From Choristoneura fumiferana (lineage: Eukaryota > Arthropoda > Insecta > Lepidoptera > Tortricidae), in the NCBI RefSeq assembly GCF_025370935.1, contig NC_133473.1, forward strand, positions 13,790,127 through 13,854,126: a stretch of DNA of 64,000 bases, read 5' to 3'. The notes below the pieces were generated by a model. That model worked only from the letters and a program-made list of their open reading frames with translations. It did no database searches and was not told the DNA's origin. The position numbers and the translations under genes are program-made. How positions within the stretch are numbered: position 1 is the first letter of the stretch; each line of letters begins with the position of its first letter. This document shows positions 1 to 12,098 of the stretch, piece after piece.

Positions 1-342
1 GTATCTTTAGGAATTTTGTACATTATAAGTTTTGATTTTCGCAGTTTTGTCTTTAGGAATATCGTACTTAGAAATGTTTATTTGCGAAATTTTGCTACGG
101 AGCCCATTAGTCTACTTATTAGTTCTTGGTGAGTTTGTGAAGTAGTAGAGATGTTTAACACGTTTAAATTTTACAAAACTTAGATGCTTAATCCATGTTT
201 GCAGTTTTCACATTGGGGCGTGCGTGTTGAAGTAGTTACCTAGATTAAATCAGAAGATTAATTTGAAGGGAAATTATGTAGGTAATGAAAATTTTTACAA
301 CAATTATAACACCCCGTTTTAAAATTTGATCAACATTTTAGG
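1..342. other. AT-rich DNA, no gene seen
   Basis: No coding frame, RNA gene or recognisable repeat is visible. The stretch ends at the target duplication of the MITE that starts at 343. Confidence 0.5.
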
Positions 343-719
343 CAGCGTTGCCAGATTTTTTCTTCGGCAAAGCGCGTTTTTTTAACTAGTGAGCGCAAAA
401 AGCAGGAGTAAGTAAATATTTTGTCGATAGCGGGACATTTTTTTATGTTTATAATCGGTAGTTTTACATAGGTACCTACCTATAATTATCCTGTTTTTTT
501 GGCCCGTTAAAGTGTCCCACTGCTTGACAAAAGCCTCCCTTTATTGTTTCTGTCACTCATCCCTGTCGAGAGCATGCTCCTGCCACTCTTATCTGTTAAG
601 TATTTGAGTGTAAAATTAAGCAAACCCAATCCCCCAAAAGCGGGACTGAGCTTGTCCCGCGCGAAACTGGAGTAAATAAAAATCGGGATGTCCCGCAAAA
701 AGGACGTCTGGCAACGCTG
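343..719. mobile_element. hAT-type MITE with 8-bp target duplication
   Basis: The 377-bp element has 13-bp terminal inverted repeats: it starts CAGCGTTGCCAGA and ends with the reverse complement TCTGGCAACGCTG. It is flanked by attttagg (335-342) and attgtagg (720-727), matching at 7 of 8 positions. An 8-bp duplication with termini beginning CAG is the signature of hAT transposons. The short open frame inside (507-698 minus) has no transposase features, so the copy is non-autonomous. Confidence 0.75.
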
Positions 720-894
720 ATTGTAGGACGCTGTAGTTGAAATGATGATATCACTCCGTCTGACGCAAATTGTTTCTTGATGGTGCTTAATTAAAAGCTG
801 TGGCTTGCTAGTTATCTCAGCGCTTGTAATTACTGAACTATTTCAAATCTAACGAATTCGTTCATTAGGGTCACGTGGTAGAATGTATCATATG

Positions 895-960
895 GCATGG
901 CGCCGGCGATCGACGACGCGCGAGTTGAGACGAGCCAAGATGGCGTCGATCAGGAAGTGA
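895..960. promoter_or_regulatory. GC-rich patch with Pho/YY1-like and ETS-like motifs
   Basis: GCCAAGATGGCG (934-945, reverse complement CGCCATCTTGGC) is an extended Pho/YY1-type site. CAGGAAGTG (951-959) resembles an ETS core. Both lie at the edge of a CpG-rich patch. On the minus strand the order CACTTCC, 7-nt gap, CGCCATCTTGGC nearly repeats the arrangement at 37110-37133. Regulatory function is inferred only from motifs. Confidence 0.4.
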
Positions 961-1574
961 TGTCGTGTAGGAAGACGTTCTAGCGTCCTCCAAGGTCATC
1001 GGTGTATCCAGTACACGCGTTACGCAGCGCTGCCTCGCCTCATTCCTACGCCACGATACTATTGTTTTACAATTCGTAACGTCTCGCTCGGGTCGGTCCC
1101 CCACTCTATTAGACCTGTAAGATAACCACACGTCCGTACCTCTGTTTGGGAAGTTTAGGTAGGTACTTATTTAAAATCTTTACACTATCTTTAATATGAT
1201 CATCACTTTTTATTTATTTACTTAAATGTATTTACTTTTGGATGTGGAATTCAGAATATTTAATACATACCTGTTTATATTAGTTAGACGTGCACAAGGT
1301 CCCTCTAAAAGCCAGAATGTTTGTAAGTGGGAAGCTATCTCTTTACTGTTTATATTATCCTTTAAAAAAATATAGATACCCAAAGGTCCGTTTCCAAAGA
1401 AGCCTTTTAAACTACGGCATTTGTATGTCTATTTTCGCATAGTCCTTCCTTTTTTGCAGCGATTAATTACGATGTCCAGCCCACTTATAAAAGTTCTTTG
1501 GAATATTTTACATTATACGCACGTATATCTGATCCGTGCGCGGGTATTTGCACTATTTATGATGTTCCTCGCAT

Positions 1575-1601
1575 AATAAGTGTGCAATCCGCACACTTAT
1601 T
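1575..1601. repeat. Perfect 11-bp stem-loop
   Basis: aataagtgtgc and gcacacttatt flank a 5-nt loop (aatcc). The next bases are tcttttc. No family or function is recognised. Confidence 0.6.
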
Positions 1602-4317
1602 CTTTTCAATAGCAGGTAACGTCTGTGAAAATACAATGGATGCGAAATTCGTTCGGCTAAAATATTAACTTTGGCACAATGGAATACATTATATTTCCAA
1701 GTATAAGCAGTTCTTCACTTCCGAACAATAGTTTGAATGGGAAGCGAAGTGGTAAACAGTGGTTCCTTTACCGATCCAGGATGGTGCGAGGTGGCCGACT
1801 TTGTTTGGCCGGGAACCCGGCGGGACTTGGGTGCGGCTGTAACGTCTCCGAGAGGGCGGGAACACGAAGTAGGGTTGCCACTGTTGCCAGCTTTGATAGT
1901 TTGTATTGTATGGTTCAGAGTGATTTGATTATTTGCACTCCGAGTTTTTGTTCTTCTAAGCTAGTTAGATAAGGCAGCATGTGACATGTCAAAATAACTC
2001 GAGACCTCGCTAACCAACAGCATAAACCCACTTTATGCCAAAATTCGATCCAACAATCTTTTTATCAAGGTGATCAATTCAATCAGGAATTATAAGAAGT
2101 AATCTAATAGGTACCTATTAGTTAATTAATATTAGTAGGTACTTATTCATATTTGCCATCTGTCTGCAAAAACATTGGTGCCTACCCTGATCTTTCATAA
2201 TCGCAATTAAATTCAAGAACGAAATATTTATGACAAAGAAATATTAAAAACCTGATCGAGGAAAACCATTTGCGGCGCCCCTTACGGACATTGTAACTAA
2301 ACTGCGCGATAACAACAAAAAATCTACGAAATCGAAATGGATCGGTTCTTTTAAAAAGTAGTTCCATTCCGAAGTGATTACAATGCGTAGTCCCCAAGGG
2401 TGAGCATAGTTTCTCCCTTTTTTATTATGAAAGTTTAGTTTTTGTAGAAAAGGTAGTCTCTGCTGTCGAAAGTTCACCCTAGAGCCTTTATTGCATTCCT
2501 GAGTTGAAAAATGCGTTGTCTTCTGACCCAATTAAATTGATTCATAAATACGTGTAAATTTAATTTAAAATCGTGCATGCCCTTATTTGCAAATGTCGAT
2601 AACGTGAACAAAATTCTTTATTTTTCGTCGTAAAAAAATGAAATTAAAAATTCTAAAAACATTCTAGCGTCATTGCGTCGCGGGACCGCAAAATATATAG
2701 CTAAGATACCTCAAGTGATATCTAACTTGTATCAGACATGAAGTGTCATTACGTAAATATTATTTTATTCCTTTCAAAGGTTTTTGTTTCGAGGGTTTTT
2801 TTAATTATTAATTTTTAGTTTTTTTTTTTTAACTTACTGAGATCTTAAAACAATAAAATACTCGTTTATCATGGTAAGAACAGTGATAAATTAATGGTAC
2901 CTATTATAATCGTATTTTTGATGCGGTGTGGTTTTAACCAAAATAATCATAATGTTATTCGAATATTCAACAAATCTCCTTAATACAATTGAAATTTCTT
3001 CGCTTGTATTTTGTATTAATAAGAAATAGACTGATTATATTTCTTTTTTTGTGTAATTTGGTTGTGTGTTAATATCCCTTTCAAGCAAGGACGTAACGCC
3101 GGCGTCTTCCGAGATATTGTTCCGTTAAGGCTTTACCATTCCATCAACGTCCTTTATGTTTCGACAAATAATAAAATTCCCTTTAAGCTTTTGAAGCTTT
3201 TATATCTCGTTTAGCAGCAGCTCTTTTAAATACCTATGTATTTGAACATCCTTTTGTGGCTTAAGATTCTTTTCATTAAAATAATGGTGTTGTTTGGTTA
3301 CGGTTTCTAAGTAAGTGCCATGGCATTATATTGTTTAGATATGTTATTTTCGGTGTTGCCAATTTTATTGTATTAATGTGTTTTGCATTCGAACATGGCG
3401 GATGGAGACGATATCTAATTTTGGTATTTCTGCTTCTTTGGCTAGTTGAAGTATAATTTTGATAGTGTTTTATGCGGCGATTAACCTTAACAGTGAACAG
3501 TGATCACAAAATTCTATATTGCTCTCGTGTCTGACATTTTTTTAATGCGCAAGTGGTCTCCGCGTGGTTTCTGGAATTTTGCTATCAAGTTGCAAAAACT
3601 ACAATCACCGTACAACGTGAATAAGAAGAATATATTTATCTTTAATTTAACTGACATTGGCCCAAGCCTTATGGCCGCCATTAAGAGGAATAAATAAAAT
3701 AAGAATGATGATGTTTAGTGTATACTTCAAGTGTGGCTATAGATATCCAGGTTGCCATGACACTGTCGCGACGTTTACCTGCCATCAGAACGAAGACGTG
3801 GTTAGCAGCTATACCGTAGATCAGAATATATGCGAGTGTATCGTATGCCGACGTATTGTCTGCTCGCTCCACCACATCCCAAAGGATTCCTGATCATTAT
3901 AATTCCGGCGAGCATTTCCATAAAAATCATTCCCGATCGTTATCTCCGTGAACAGGTCGGATTCTTTTTTTTAAGTGCATCATTTATTATCTGTAAGGGT
4001 ACAAAAACGTTAGGCCCTCTAAAGCGCCGCGGCGTCCCGGCCCTTCCAGGAAGCGGTCTCGTATTTGTTTGACACCGGCCCGTGAGATATAGAGCGACCA
4101 GTGGACAGGGATGGGGTACTTCGTCGAATATCGACTTGGTCGGCACCAACCATAACAATGAGGTGTGAATTTACAGGTTTCGCATAAACCGATCGTTGAT
4201 AAGAGCTATTAAGATTCTGCCACGCGATAATAAGTGACAAAGCGTTTAGACTTCGGCCCCTTATCACGCATATCCATGTATGCCAATTGAAAGTAGACAA
4301 AAAACTACATCGTCTTT

Positions 4318-4516
4318 CATATTATAAATGCGAAAGTAAGTATGCGAATTTAAACCGCTGAACCAATTCAAATGAGTTTTGGTATGAAGGTAGTTTGAGA
4401 TCCTGGGGCAGGATAGGTAAATGATAGTTTTTATCCTGGAAAATTGCAAAGCTCCCACGGGATAGCGAGAAACGAATTTTTCACAGACGTAGGTACTTAG
4501 TCGCAGGCAAAAGCTA
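4318..4516 (+). mobile_element. Degenerate Helitron-like non-autonomous copy
   Basis: It begins with attataaatgcgaaagtaag, continues through degenerate 'accgctgaacc' and 'gcaaagctcccacgggata' blocks, and ends tcgcaggcaaaagctat. The better copies at 8128-8371, 38603-40208 and 56606-56825 share this order and end in a GC-rich hairpin plus CTAG. Here the terminal hairpin and CTAG are mutated. The family assignment rests on that 3' terminus; no Rep/helicase is present. Confidence 0.5.
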
Positions 4517-5405
4517 TATAATAATGAATAAAATTATCTGGGTTGGTACGTTTACTACAATTTGGTCCACGTCATCTAAGCTTAGATATAATATATATAG
4601 CATAATACTATTTCTATTTACCTCTCCGCTTCTTCCGATCTCCATTAAAGTAGCCTGTTTCAGTAGTTAGGTATTATTCTTCGGTACACGAAGGGTACCT
4701 ACTTAATCTGCTTTTTGAACGACTACCTCAGCCGTCATCCTAGCTTATCTTTTTACGACCATTTTTATCGTTCACGGTGAAGGCTGTATTGTCAACAACA
4801 AACGTTGCTCAGGATCCCGTAACTAACTGTATTCTTTATTGTGGATTATTCTTGCAGGTATATGTACAATAGTAAAGGGTTACATTAAAGCCTTAATTTT
4901 GATGTAACGAAGCATTTCGTATTGCGATACGGCCATCGATAAAGCGACGGTTCAGGGGCTTCCTAAGAGTAACCGTCGTTGCGCAATTCCCACAGGGTAT
5001 CAAAAGCAAATACCTTCCTTTGAATCAGGACACAATGGCAGGGCAAGAGTCAGGTAGAGCGCCTCTCGCGGCGGGGGTCGATCGCAGAAGTTTTATATTT
5101 CCGCTTCTTTGTGATGTCCCTCGGGCCAATTAATAATTTCTCTGGATGACCGGAGTCATTGTCACCCGCGCCGCCCGCGCCCGCGCGCCTGTTGCATGCT
5201 CTGCGCGAAGATTGATGAACTCCCTGCAATTGTTGCACGTTTATAGACTGTTTTTTTCTTCGTAATTCTCAAATGGCGTTAAGACTTTGTTCTCTATTGT
5301 GGTTACGGTTCTCAAAGAACTTTGAGTGACGGTAAAATTTTATTCATAAGCAATCTTGTGTCGACTGTAATGTAATACTTGTTGGAAGTAATCACAGAGT
5401 GTATT
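4517..5405. other. Gene-free DNA
   Basis: No gene seen. A very GC-rich patch (about 5160-5205, alternating ccgcgcccgcg-type sequence) stands out from AT-rich surroundings. An 8-bp inverted pair, cgacggtt and aaccgtcg, lies near 4943-4980. Confidence 0.45.
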
Positions 5406-6368
5406 TTTAGGGTTCTACCGAACTAAACTAAAATGAACTATATATGGTTTCGCCCTGCCCGTACGTCCGTCCGCGGCATAGCTTAGAGATTGTTAGTGCT
5501 GGAAAGCAGTAGGTACCTAGGTTATTTAATTAATTATTATGCTAATTTTGCATTAGACTATTTAAAAAAAAATGATTTTTTTATTCATCCTCTGTATATG
5601 TAGTGGGGATGAATTTTTGTTTCGGGTCTAGTAAACCCAAAGTGTGTTTGAAAAACATTTATAAGTTCGCTAAGACCATTTTTAGGGTTCCGTAGCCAAA
5701 AAACAAAAAAATTAGAGTGGGTACCTCCCATATACGTTGTGGGGGTGATTTTTTTTTCTCATCCAATCTTGTAGTGTGGGGTATTGTTGGATAGGTCTTT
5801 TAAAACCATGAGGGAGTTGCTACAACGATTTTTCGATTCAGTGTTTTTTTTTTGCAAAATATTCAACTTTAAAGTGCAAATCTTCATTAAAATCGAGCTT
5901 CTCCCCCCCCCCTCTAAAAATCTAAACCGGTGGGTGGAAAAATATGAAAAAAATCAGGATGGTAGTAAAGTATATCAAACTTACGAGGAAAACTATAACG
6001 GTTAAGTTCACTTGAGAATTATTAGTACTTTAAGAGTAAATAGCAGCGTAAGATATAAAATATACTTAACTTAAACTTGGAATATTCCGTACAAAATACG
6101 AAATCATTAGAAAAATATTAAGCAATTAATTTAATTTTTTCGTAATGGCTATTTCGGGCGTGGCCGGCTTTATTAGATTTTGAATTCTTTTCCTCCACAT
6201 AATGCTAAACCGTTGATTTGACATAACTGAAAAAAATCATTATAAGTATTTAATAAATTAAAAAAACTATTATGGGAAGTAAGGCTTTATAAGTTTAAGA
6301 TTGATCTTCACATTTCGGAGTCCGAAACCATACATTTCGCGTGACCCGACAAGCACTTGGTCGGTTTT
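5406..6368 (-). repeat. Interspersed repeat, 'gggttccgtagcc' family
   Basis: It is a minus-strand copy of a long interspersed repeat whose plus-strand copies lie at 10917-11475, 35338-35620 and 35846-36262. Shared blocks include agggttccgtagcc, tacggaat, ccttaggctgctatttac, catccaac and the cggacgtacgg-type stretch before the end. It closes with cccgacaagcacttggtcgg, a variant of the family's start. Parts are rearranged or lost (about 5520-5670). It has no coding capacity and I cannot assign a class. Confidence 0.6.
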
Positions 6369-6480
6369 ATAAAATTAGATGCAAAGTTCTGTTTTGGGCG
6401 TCATTGTTGTAGTACTCGTACCTGCGTGCCATTAACACACTTGTGGCTGCAGTGATATTGATAGCAAGAGGGGTTTTCCT

Positions 6481-7853
6481 AAGCGACCGTGACAATTAAC
6501 AGTCGGATCTGCAATTATTGTGCCAAAGTCAATTCTGTTTTATCACAATACAAGTAGCGTTAGCAGTAGACCGACTCTGCCGTATTCTTGAAATTTATAC
6601 CTACGGCTGCGCGGAGCGCTAGGGTTGGCAACTACAAAAAGTAAAACAGATGTGTGTAGATTTTTATTGTGTGTGTGTAGTTTTAGGTGTAGTAGGAATA
6701 AAACATATGTTAATTTTATGATTATTTTTTTATTAGTTAATTATAAGTTGGTAATAATATAGACAGTGACATAACGGTGTATAGATATTTTTGACGTCTT
6801 GGTACTTAACAAAATGTAAACAACAAGACTGTTTTAAACTAAACACGTTTTTAAAAATGAGAATGAATATTAGTTCAAATTCATAAATTTGTTCGGATTT
6901 ATATTTTGATAGAAGATTTAATTTGTAAATAGCAATTCGCATATTTTTTCAATGTAATTTTCTATAAATAGACACGTCACTATGGTTTACATTTTGTTGA
7001 GTAGGTACCTAGACAAATTTTAATAGACTAATAATAAAGTACCTAATAGGTACGGTAGGTAATAACGATATCTGTTGTCCGGGTAGGCGGTTAGTTGCAA
7101 TGGAATGCCGAGTTTCTCGATGAGGGCTACGGTATAGATGTCGCTAGCATCACTGCTTAAGTGGCTAAATAAGAAACAAACAAGCTGAGATATGTGGTGC
7201 ATAGGGGAAATTCGTGTCTGTACCGTTGACCAGCAGTGGTGTAGCGGTATAGCACGCGGTACGGAATACCGAGGACCTGGGTTCGATTCCCAGTGCAATC
7301 TTATTTTTCTGGTTTTTCTGTGCATCTATATTTCAGTTTGTATTTTCAATTTAGGTTTTACGGGATGACCGTAAAAGTAAAAATTTGGAATTGAAATAAA
7401 AAATACAAAAAGATTCCAAAAAACCAATCTTACCTAATAGGTATTAATTTTACCTTTCAGCATCAGCAGGAAGTTGAAAAAATTACAATGTTGGTTTTAT
7501 CATCGTTGTATTTAGGCACCCGTAAACATTGCAGTACGCACGATCTCGTGACGCCGCCATTATTAAATAAAATATTTACTTAGTACCGACAGTACCGAGC
7601 GTTTATAGCCATGTTACGGAATCGAATCGTAGGCGAATAGTGGAGTTGCACTGTGGCACACTTCGCAGTTAAGTCGGGTTAGCGGCCGTGTAAGACGCTC
7701 CGCTGAGTGCGTGCGTCGATTTTGGCCCTCTAGTATGAAGTTGGATTACTGCTTACATTACTTATATTGTGGTTTTATATTGACTTTGACGTAAAAATCG
7801 TAAAATGGCCAAATTGTAGATCCGACTCAGTTAATTGTCACGGTCGCTTTAGT
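6481..7853. repeat. Inverted pair of related segments 1.2 kb apart
   Basis: aagcgaccgtgacaattaac followed by gtcggatct at 6481-6525 recurs inverted at about 7809-7853. A second shared block, caaagtcaat, lies further inside. The interval encloses the SINE at 7053-7430 and a short gtgtgtg run at 6670. The pair could be the arms of one old element or two independent insertions. Confidence 0.4.
7053..7430 (+). mobile_element. tRNA-derived SINE, family 1, near full length
   Basis: Upstream leader (aacgatatctgttgtccg) is followed by a tRNA-like pol III head: A-box-like gtggtgtagcgg and B-box ggttcgattcc. The conserved body reads ctggtttttctgtgcatc, then acgggatgaccgtaaaag, ending ccaatct. It is flanked by tacctaataggta at 7040-7052 and 7431-7443, a 13-bp candidate target duplication. 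That string is palindromic and locally common, so the duplication is suggestive. The minus-strand frame across it (7020-7325) is a SINE shadow. Relatives: 31240-31577, 26646-26939 and 61700-61852. Confidence 0.75.
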
Positions 7854-8127
7854 TTATTATGCCATTTTTTTATAGATTTAAATAATGAGGATAATTTCAA
7901 TGTTGGTTACAAATATTTATCTTCTTTCTGCTTTTATCACAATATCAAGAATTTTCAGAGTATGAGTAACTATGACCGTTAAAAACAAATAAGAAACATT
8001 ATAATTAAAGTTATAGTAGGGTAGGACTACCTACATAGTAAGAAAGTTTTAGTTGTTGTTTTTGCTCGGTCTTAAGTTATGTATGATATGACATTTTAAT
8101 ATAATATTTTTCAAAATGTTATGAAAT

Positions 8128-8371
8128 ACTAATATTATAACTGTGAAAGTGTGTGTTTGTGTGTTTGTATGTCTGTGTGTTTTATGTTTGTATATTTGTC
8201 CGTCATTTACGTCGAAACGGAGCGACAGATTGACGTGATTTTTGGCATAGAGATAGTTTATGGGCCAGAGAGTGACATAGGCTTTTTTATCCCGGAAAAA
8301 AATGGACAGTTCCCAAGGGAACAGCGCGCGATAACCGAATTCCACGCGGGCGAAGCCGCGGGCAAAAGCTA
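8128..8371 (+). mobile_element. Helitron-like non-autonomous element with GT-rich insert
   Basis: It starts tactaatattataa, passes a gtgtgttt-type tract (8147-8200), then a conserved body (gagcgacagattgacgtgat and tatcccggaaaaaa). It ends in a GC-rich hairpin and CTAG (cgcgggcgaagccgcgggca, then aaaagctag). A short hairpin followed by CTRR at the 3' end, inserted beside T, is the Helitron hallmark. No replicase is encoded. Confidence 0.6.
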
Positions 8372-9097
8372 GTAATTATATAAAAAAAACATAATACAAT
8401 ACAATTACGTACCTAGAATTTGATCCTTTCTGTATAAAGAAGACAGAAATTGCGAGACAGTTGAAATATTTACCTATCGAGGAATCAAATAATGATCACA
8501 TAATTATTGTATTCCTTCTTCTAGTAATTACTATTCTTCAATATACATGAACACGTATGTAACACCAGTAGGTATTTAACAAGTAGTCGCTATAGGTTTC
8601 TCATGTCGTTTAATGGACCAGCTCAAGTGGAGATGTTTTCCGCATTATTGTATGAATGTCCACTTGCCGCTTTTGTCTTTTTGTTAAGAGCTTGTCCGAG
8701 CTGTGTCTTGGTATTTCCTGTTCGCAAAATTAAATTCAAATATATGCATACTTTTTGTCGACCGTCCGCGGGGCAGTCATCAGTGTCGTCAGCACTATAT
8801 TAACTAATAATAGTACTTACTTGCTTGTCTAAGTTTTGTTTATCATCAATAACAGCTTTGTGCTTAGTAATTCGACTAATACCGGGCGTAGAAGAGCAAG
8901 AAGAGCAAATAATTAAAACACAGGTTCTACCTACTCCTTAATCTGAACATTTTGTTCGGCAACTTTTAAAAATAACTTGCCTTTTGACTTTTGATAGACT
9001 TTAAAGTTTATATTATTTTATATTGAAAATTATACTCGTATTGTGACTGGCGACGTCAATTAGGCTTTGGCAATAATAACTCTGCGTCGTATTTAAT
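8372..9097. other. Gene-free AT-rich DNA
   Basis: No supported gene, RNA or repeat. The open frame 8603-8803 lacks recognisable domains. Confidence 0.45.
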
Positions 9098-9286
9098 TTG
9101 ATGATGCCGAGGAATTTAAATATTCATGAAAGAGCTGCACTTATAGCTGATCACGAAGCTGGCTATAACATGAGCGAAATATCTTCAAATCTTAATATGT
9201 ATTACGAGAGACACGCGGAAGTGGGTAATCTTGCTGTGCTGACCACCACCGAATTATTTGGGATGGTTTCAAAGGAACGGACATAA
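9098..9286 (+). pseudogene. Tc1/mariner-like transposase relic (HTH part)
   Basis: The 62-residue frame begins MPRNLNIHERAALIADHEAG and continues with a helix-turn-helix-like pattern, then RHAEVGNL. This matches the layout of the N-terminal DNA-binding domain of Tc1-type transposases: basic start, ER.A.I..H..G, and a second helix before the 'R..E.GNL' segment. The recognition helix between NMY and YERHAE looks shortened, and no DDE catalytic domain follows. It is a dead fragment; no inverted repeats were found around it. Confidence 0.55.
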
Positions 9287-10737
9287 TGCTCTCGCCTTGT
9301 TAGGTCAATCACAGAATAAGTAATAGTACAAAATGATAACGCGACTGCAATCCGTGATGATGCGAATGGCGGATATGCAATCGGATATACTCATCTTTGA
9401 TTAGGTTTCACTAAAATATTTATTTCCCCAATGACTTTAATTTATTCTAATTCTGTAAAAAATCTATAGGTACTTACAAAATATGGACATAAACAAGACT
9501 ATCTATCTTTAATAGTTGACCTGTCATAGGTATCAGTCGATTAGAATGTTATTGCCAAAGACATGTTAAGTAAGTACCTATTGCAAAATGTCAATGTGAT
9601 GTTTCTGTTTCGTGAAATTTAACTTTAACAGGACTGATACGAATTGTAATTGCATTGGTGCAAGTAAATGTTTTTTTTTTTATATTTGCTGAACAAGAGT
9701 GAGTGATTAGTTGCTCTTGTTACAGGCAACACTCTATCTACGAACATTTTATTCGCAGTAAGCTACATCTGATATTAATTATAAATATCCATTAGAAGGT
9801 TTCATCTTGTTTTTATAGATTTCACAATATTGAGCATTACCTTGCGTGCCAGTGGCATACCTAAGTACTTCAAGTTCCACATCGCAATAAGTTATCTCAA
9901 TCAAGTATCTACTTATTTTATCTCATGTTTTTCTTTTTCTCAGAACTAAATTCATCACTTTCCTGTCCTCCAGTCTCATTATAACTATCCATTTACAACG
10001 GAACTAATAAAAAAGTCTTTAAAATAAATCAAATATAGTTTAATCAAGTGAGCATCTAAGAAAACGTAAATGCAATTTAAATTGTCTATGGCGAATCGCT
10101 ACGATTCTAGGTAAAGTCGATTATCAGCTCCCATGCAAGTCCCACTCACCTAGAGATCGTCAAATGGTCTCGTCTGATTTGCCAGGTTAGGGTCGGTTAG
10201 GGTCTAGTGACTGCAATGGTCATGGAACGCGCCTCTAGCCTGCTTCGCATGTGTCACCCGGTGTAGCGGGACCACTTGCACTCTACTTGTGCTTTTAATT
10301 GCATTTACAAGTAGCTAAGCTAACGGTATTGAAATTATAACTGATCGTAATGACATTTAAGTAAAATGCACTACTCATTAACATGATATGAGCTACTTAT
10401 GTGGCTTAGATATTATATTATTTGCTATTTGCCTTAATATAGGTACGATACCCCCTGACGATTTTTTAGGTTGGTACTCGGGTATAAAACAATATATGAA
10501 CAAAATAAGACTAGATGCATATGCAATGCTAGAATGCTTATAAAGACATTTGTGAGCTTAAAAGAACAACTTTGTGCGCTGGAGAATTACGTAATATACC
10601 TACTGACCTAACCCAAGTAGGTACAAAAATACTCGTCCTGACTGTTTGCTGTCGGGTATAATCTCAGAAGCAACTTCACCCATTTATTTTATTTGTTTTT
10701 TGAAATAGGGTGATAAACGAGCAAGCTAGCATCTGTG
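9287..10737. other. Gene-free AT-rich DNA
   Basis: No gene seen. There is a poly-T run (9670-9680) and an otherwise unremarkable sequence. 10180-10205 has a small direct duplication of gttagggtc. Confidence 0.45.
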
Positions 10738-11580
10738 GATACAATACAATACAATACAATAACTCTTTATTGAACACCAACACATATATAGTACCTAAGC
10801 AGTGCAGAAAACACATGTACCTATATAAATATTAATTGTGGATCAATAATGAAGTTTCTTGCGGCGCATTCTTCTTGGCAATGATGGTCTTTCCGAAAGC
10901 GCTGGTAGTTTAAAAATCGGGCAAGAGGGTGTCGGACACGCCCAAAATAGGGTTCCGTAGCCATTACGAAAAAAATAAGCAATATTTTTCTAAGGATTTT
11001 GTATTTTTATACGGAATCTTCCAAGTTTAGGTATATTTTATACCTTAGGCTGCTATTTACTCTTAAACTACTTATAATTCTAAAGCAAATTTAGCCGTTA
11101 TAGTTTTCCTTGTAAGTATGATATACCTACTAACATCCAGAATTTTTTCAGATTTTTCCACCCATCGGTTTAGATTTTAGCAAACCCCTAATGGTTTTAA
11201 AATACCTATCTAACGATACCCCACACTATAGGGTTGGATGAGAAAAAAAAAACACCACGTCTATGGGAGGTACCCTAAAGATTTTTTTTTTTGAATTTTT
11301 TATTGTACGATTTTGTCGGCATAGTTTACATATATATATCCGTGCAAAATTACAGCTTTCTATCATTGATAGTGCCTGAAAAAAGCCACGGACGGACAGA
11401 TAGACAGACAGACAGACTGACATGGTGAAACTATAAGGGTTCCGTTTTTGCCATTTTGGCTCCGGAACCCTAAAAATGACATGTAAAAGTGCCCATTGCG
11501 GCCTATTTAAACACTGAACAAATGATTTGAAATTTGAATTTGAACTTTGATGAACTGTGGCTAACATCGTATAAGTACCT
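10738..11580 (-). mobile_element. LINE 3'-end fragment, split by a nested repeat
   Basis: acaatacaatacaataactc at 10741 is the reversed 3' terminus of a LINE; the same terminus reads forward at 61480-61515 (aataaagagttattgtattg). The body ttcttgcggcgcattcttct...ccgaaagcgctggtagttt stops at about 10912. It resumes at 11476 with tgacatgt...gtgcccattgcggcctattt. The order is confirmed by the uninterrupted relative at 17440-17560. The interruption is the repeat at 10917-11475. Confidence 0.6.
10917..11475 (+). repeat. 'gggttccgtagcc' interspersed repeat nested in a LINE end
   Basis: It runs from cgggcaagagggtgtcggac through agggttccgtagccattacg, a tacggaat block, gatacccc, and a gacagacagac tract, ending ggctccggaaccctaaaaa. 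The family's start and end are both present, making this the most complete plus-strand copy. The 122-residue minus-strand frame over it (11226-11594) is a shadow: its protein is simply the reversed repeat. Confidence 0.65.
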
Positions 11581-12047
11581 CCAGCCAGTGTCACTAATTT
11601 TACTGGCTGCCTACTCTCCGCTTTCCGCAGACATTATCTGAATACTTATTATCCCATGTTCTTATTACTCGTACTCGTGTATCGTTTACCTAATACGAGA
11701 GTTAGCAAGCAACTTGAAACCAGTACGATATTATTAACGTAGCTTGTCTGGTGGACCATATAAGTTTTTTCCGTCAACCCCAGTGTCCCATTATAGCATC
11801 ATGTAGGTGGGCGACAGTTAGTGCGTTTTTCCAGCTGTTGCGCGTACGGTGCGCCGGCGCCGGTGAGCAGATCCGGGTCACGCGCGTCACGTAACGGGCT
11901 GGCTGATAACGGGAGGCCTAGGCTAGGTCGCGCAGCGGGATGACGCGGAAGTGGGATCGCGGACGACGATTAAACTGCAAGAACACACTGCCGCCAAGTG
12001 CAAGGCATTGGCGGGTTTGTTGACTCCATGAATGACACATTCCATTA

Positions 12048-12098
12048 ACATACCTATTCGTAAGACATACCTATTCGTAAGACATACCTATTCGTGGC
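12048..12098. repeat. Tandem triplication of a 17-bp unit
   Basis: acatacctattcgtaag occurs three times head to tail, the last unit ending tgg in place of taag. Confidence 0.8.

Larger units (their letters stand above)
728..4317. other. Gene-free, mostly single-copy-looking DNA
   Basis: No credible gene. It holds a GC-rich patch with an extended CGCCAT motif (895-960), a GC-rich patch with the string gggcgggaa (about 1785-1890) and a short stem-loop (1575-1601). The remainder is AT-rich. The open frames present are short and show no family features or codon structure. Confidence 0.5.

Noticed and set aside
11226..11594. 122-residue minus-strand open frame
   Set aside because: It lies wholly over the 'gggttccgtagcc' repeat and nested LINE end; the protein is low-complexity translation of the repeat.
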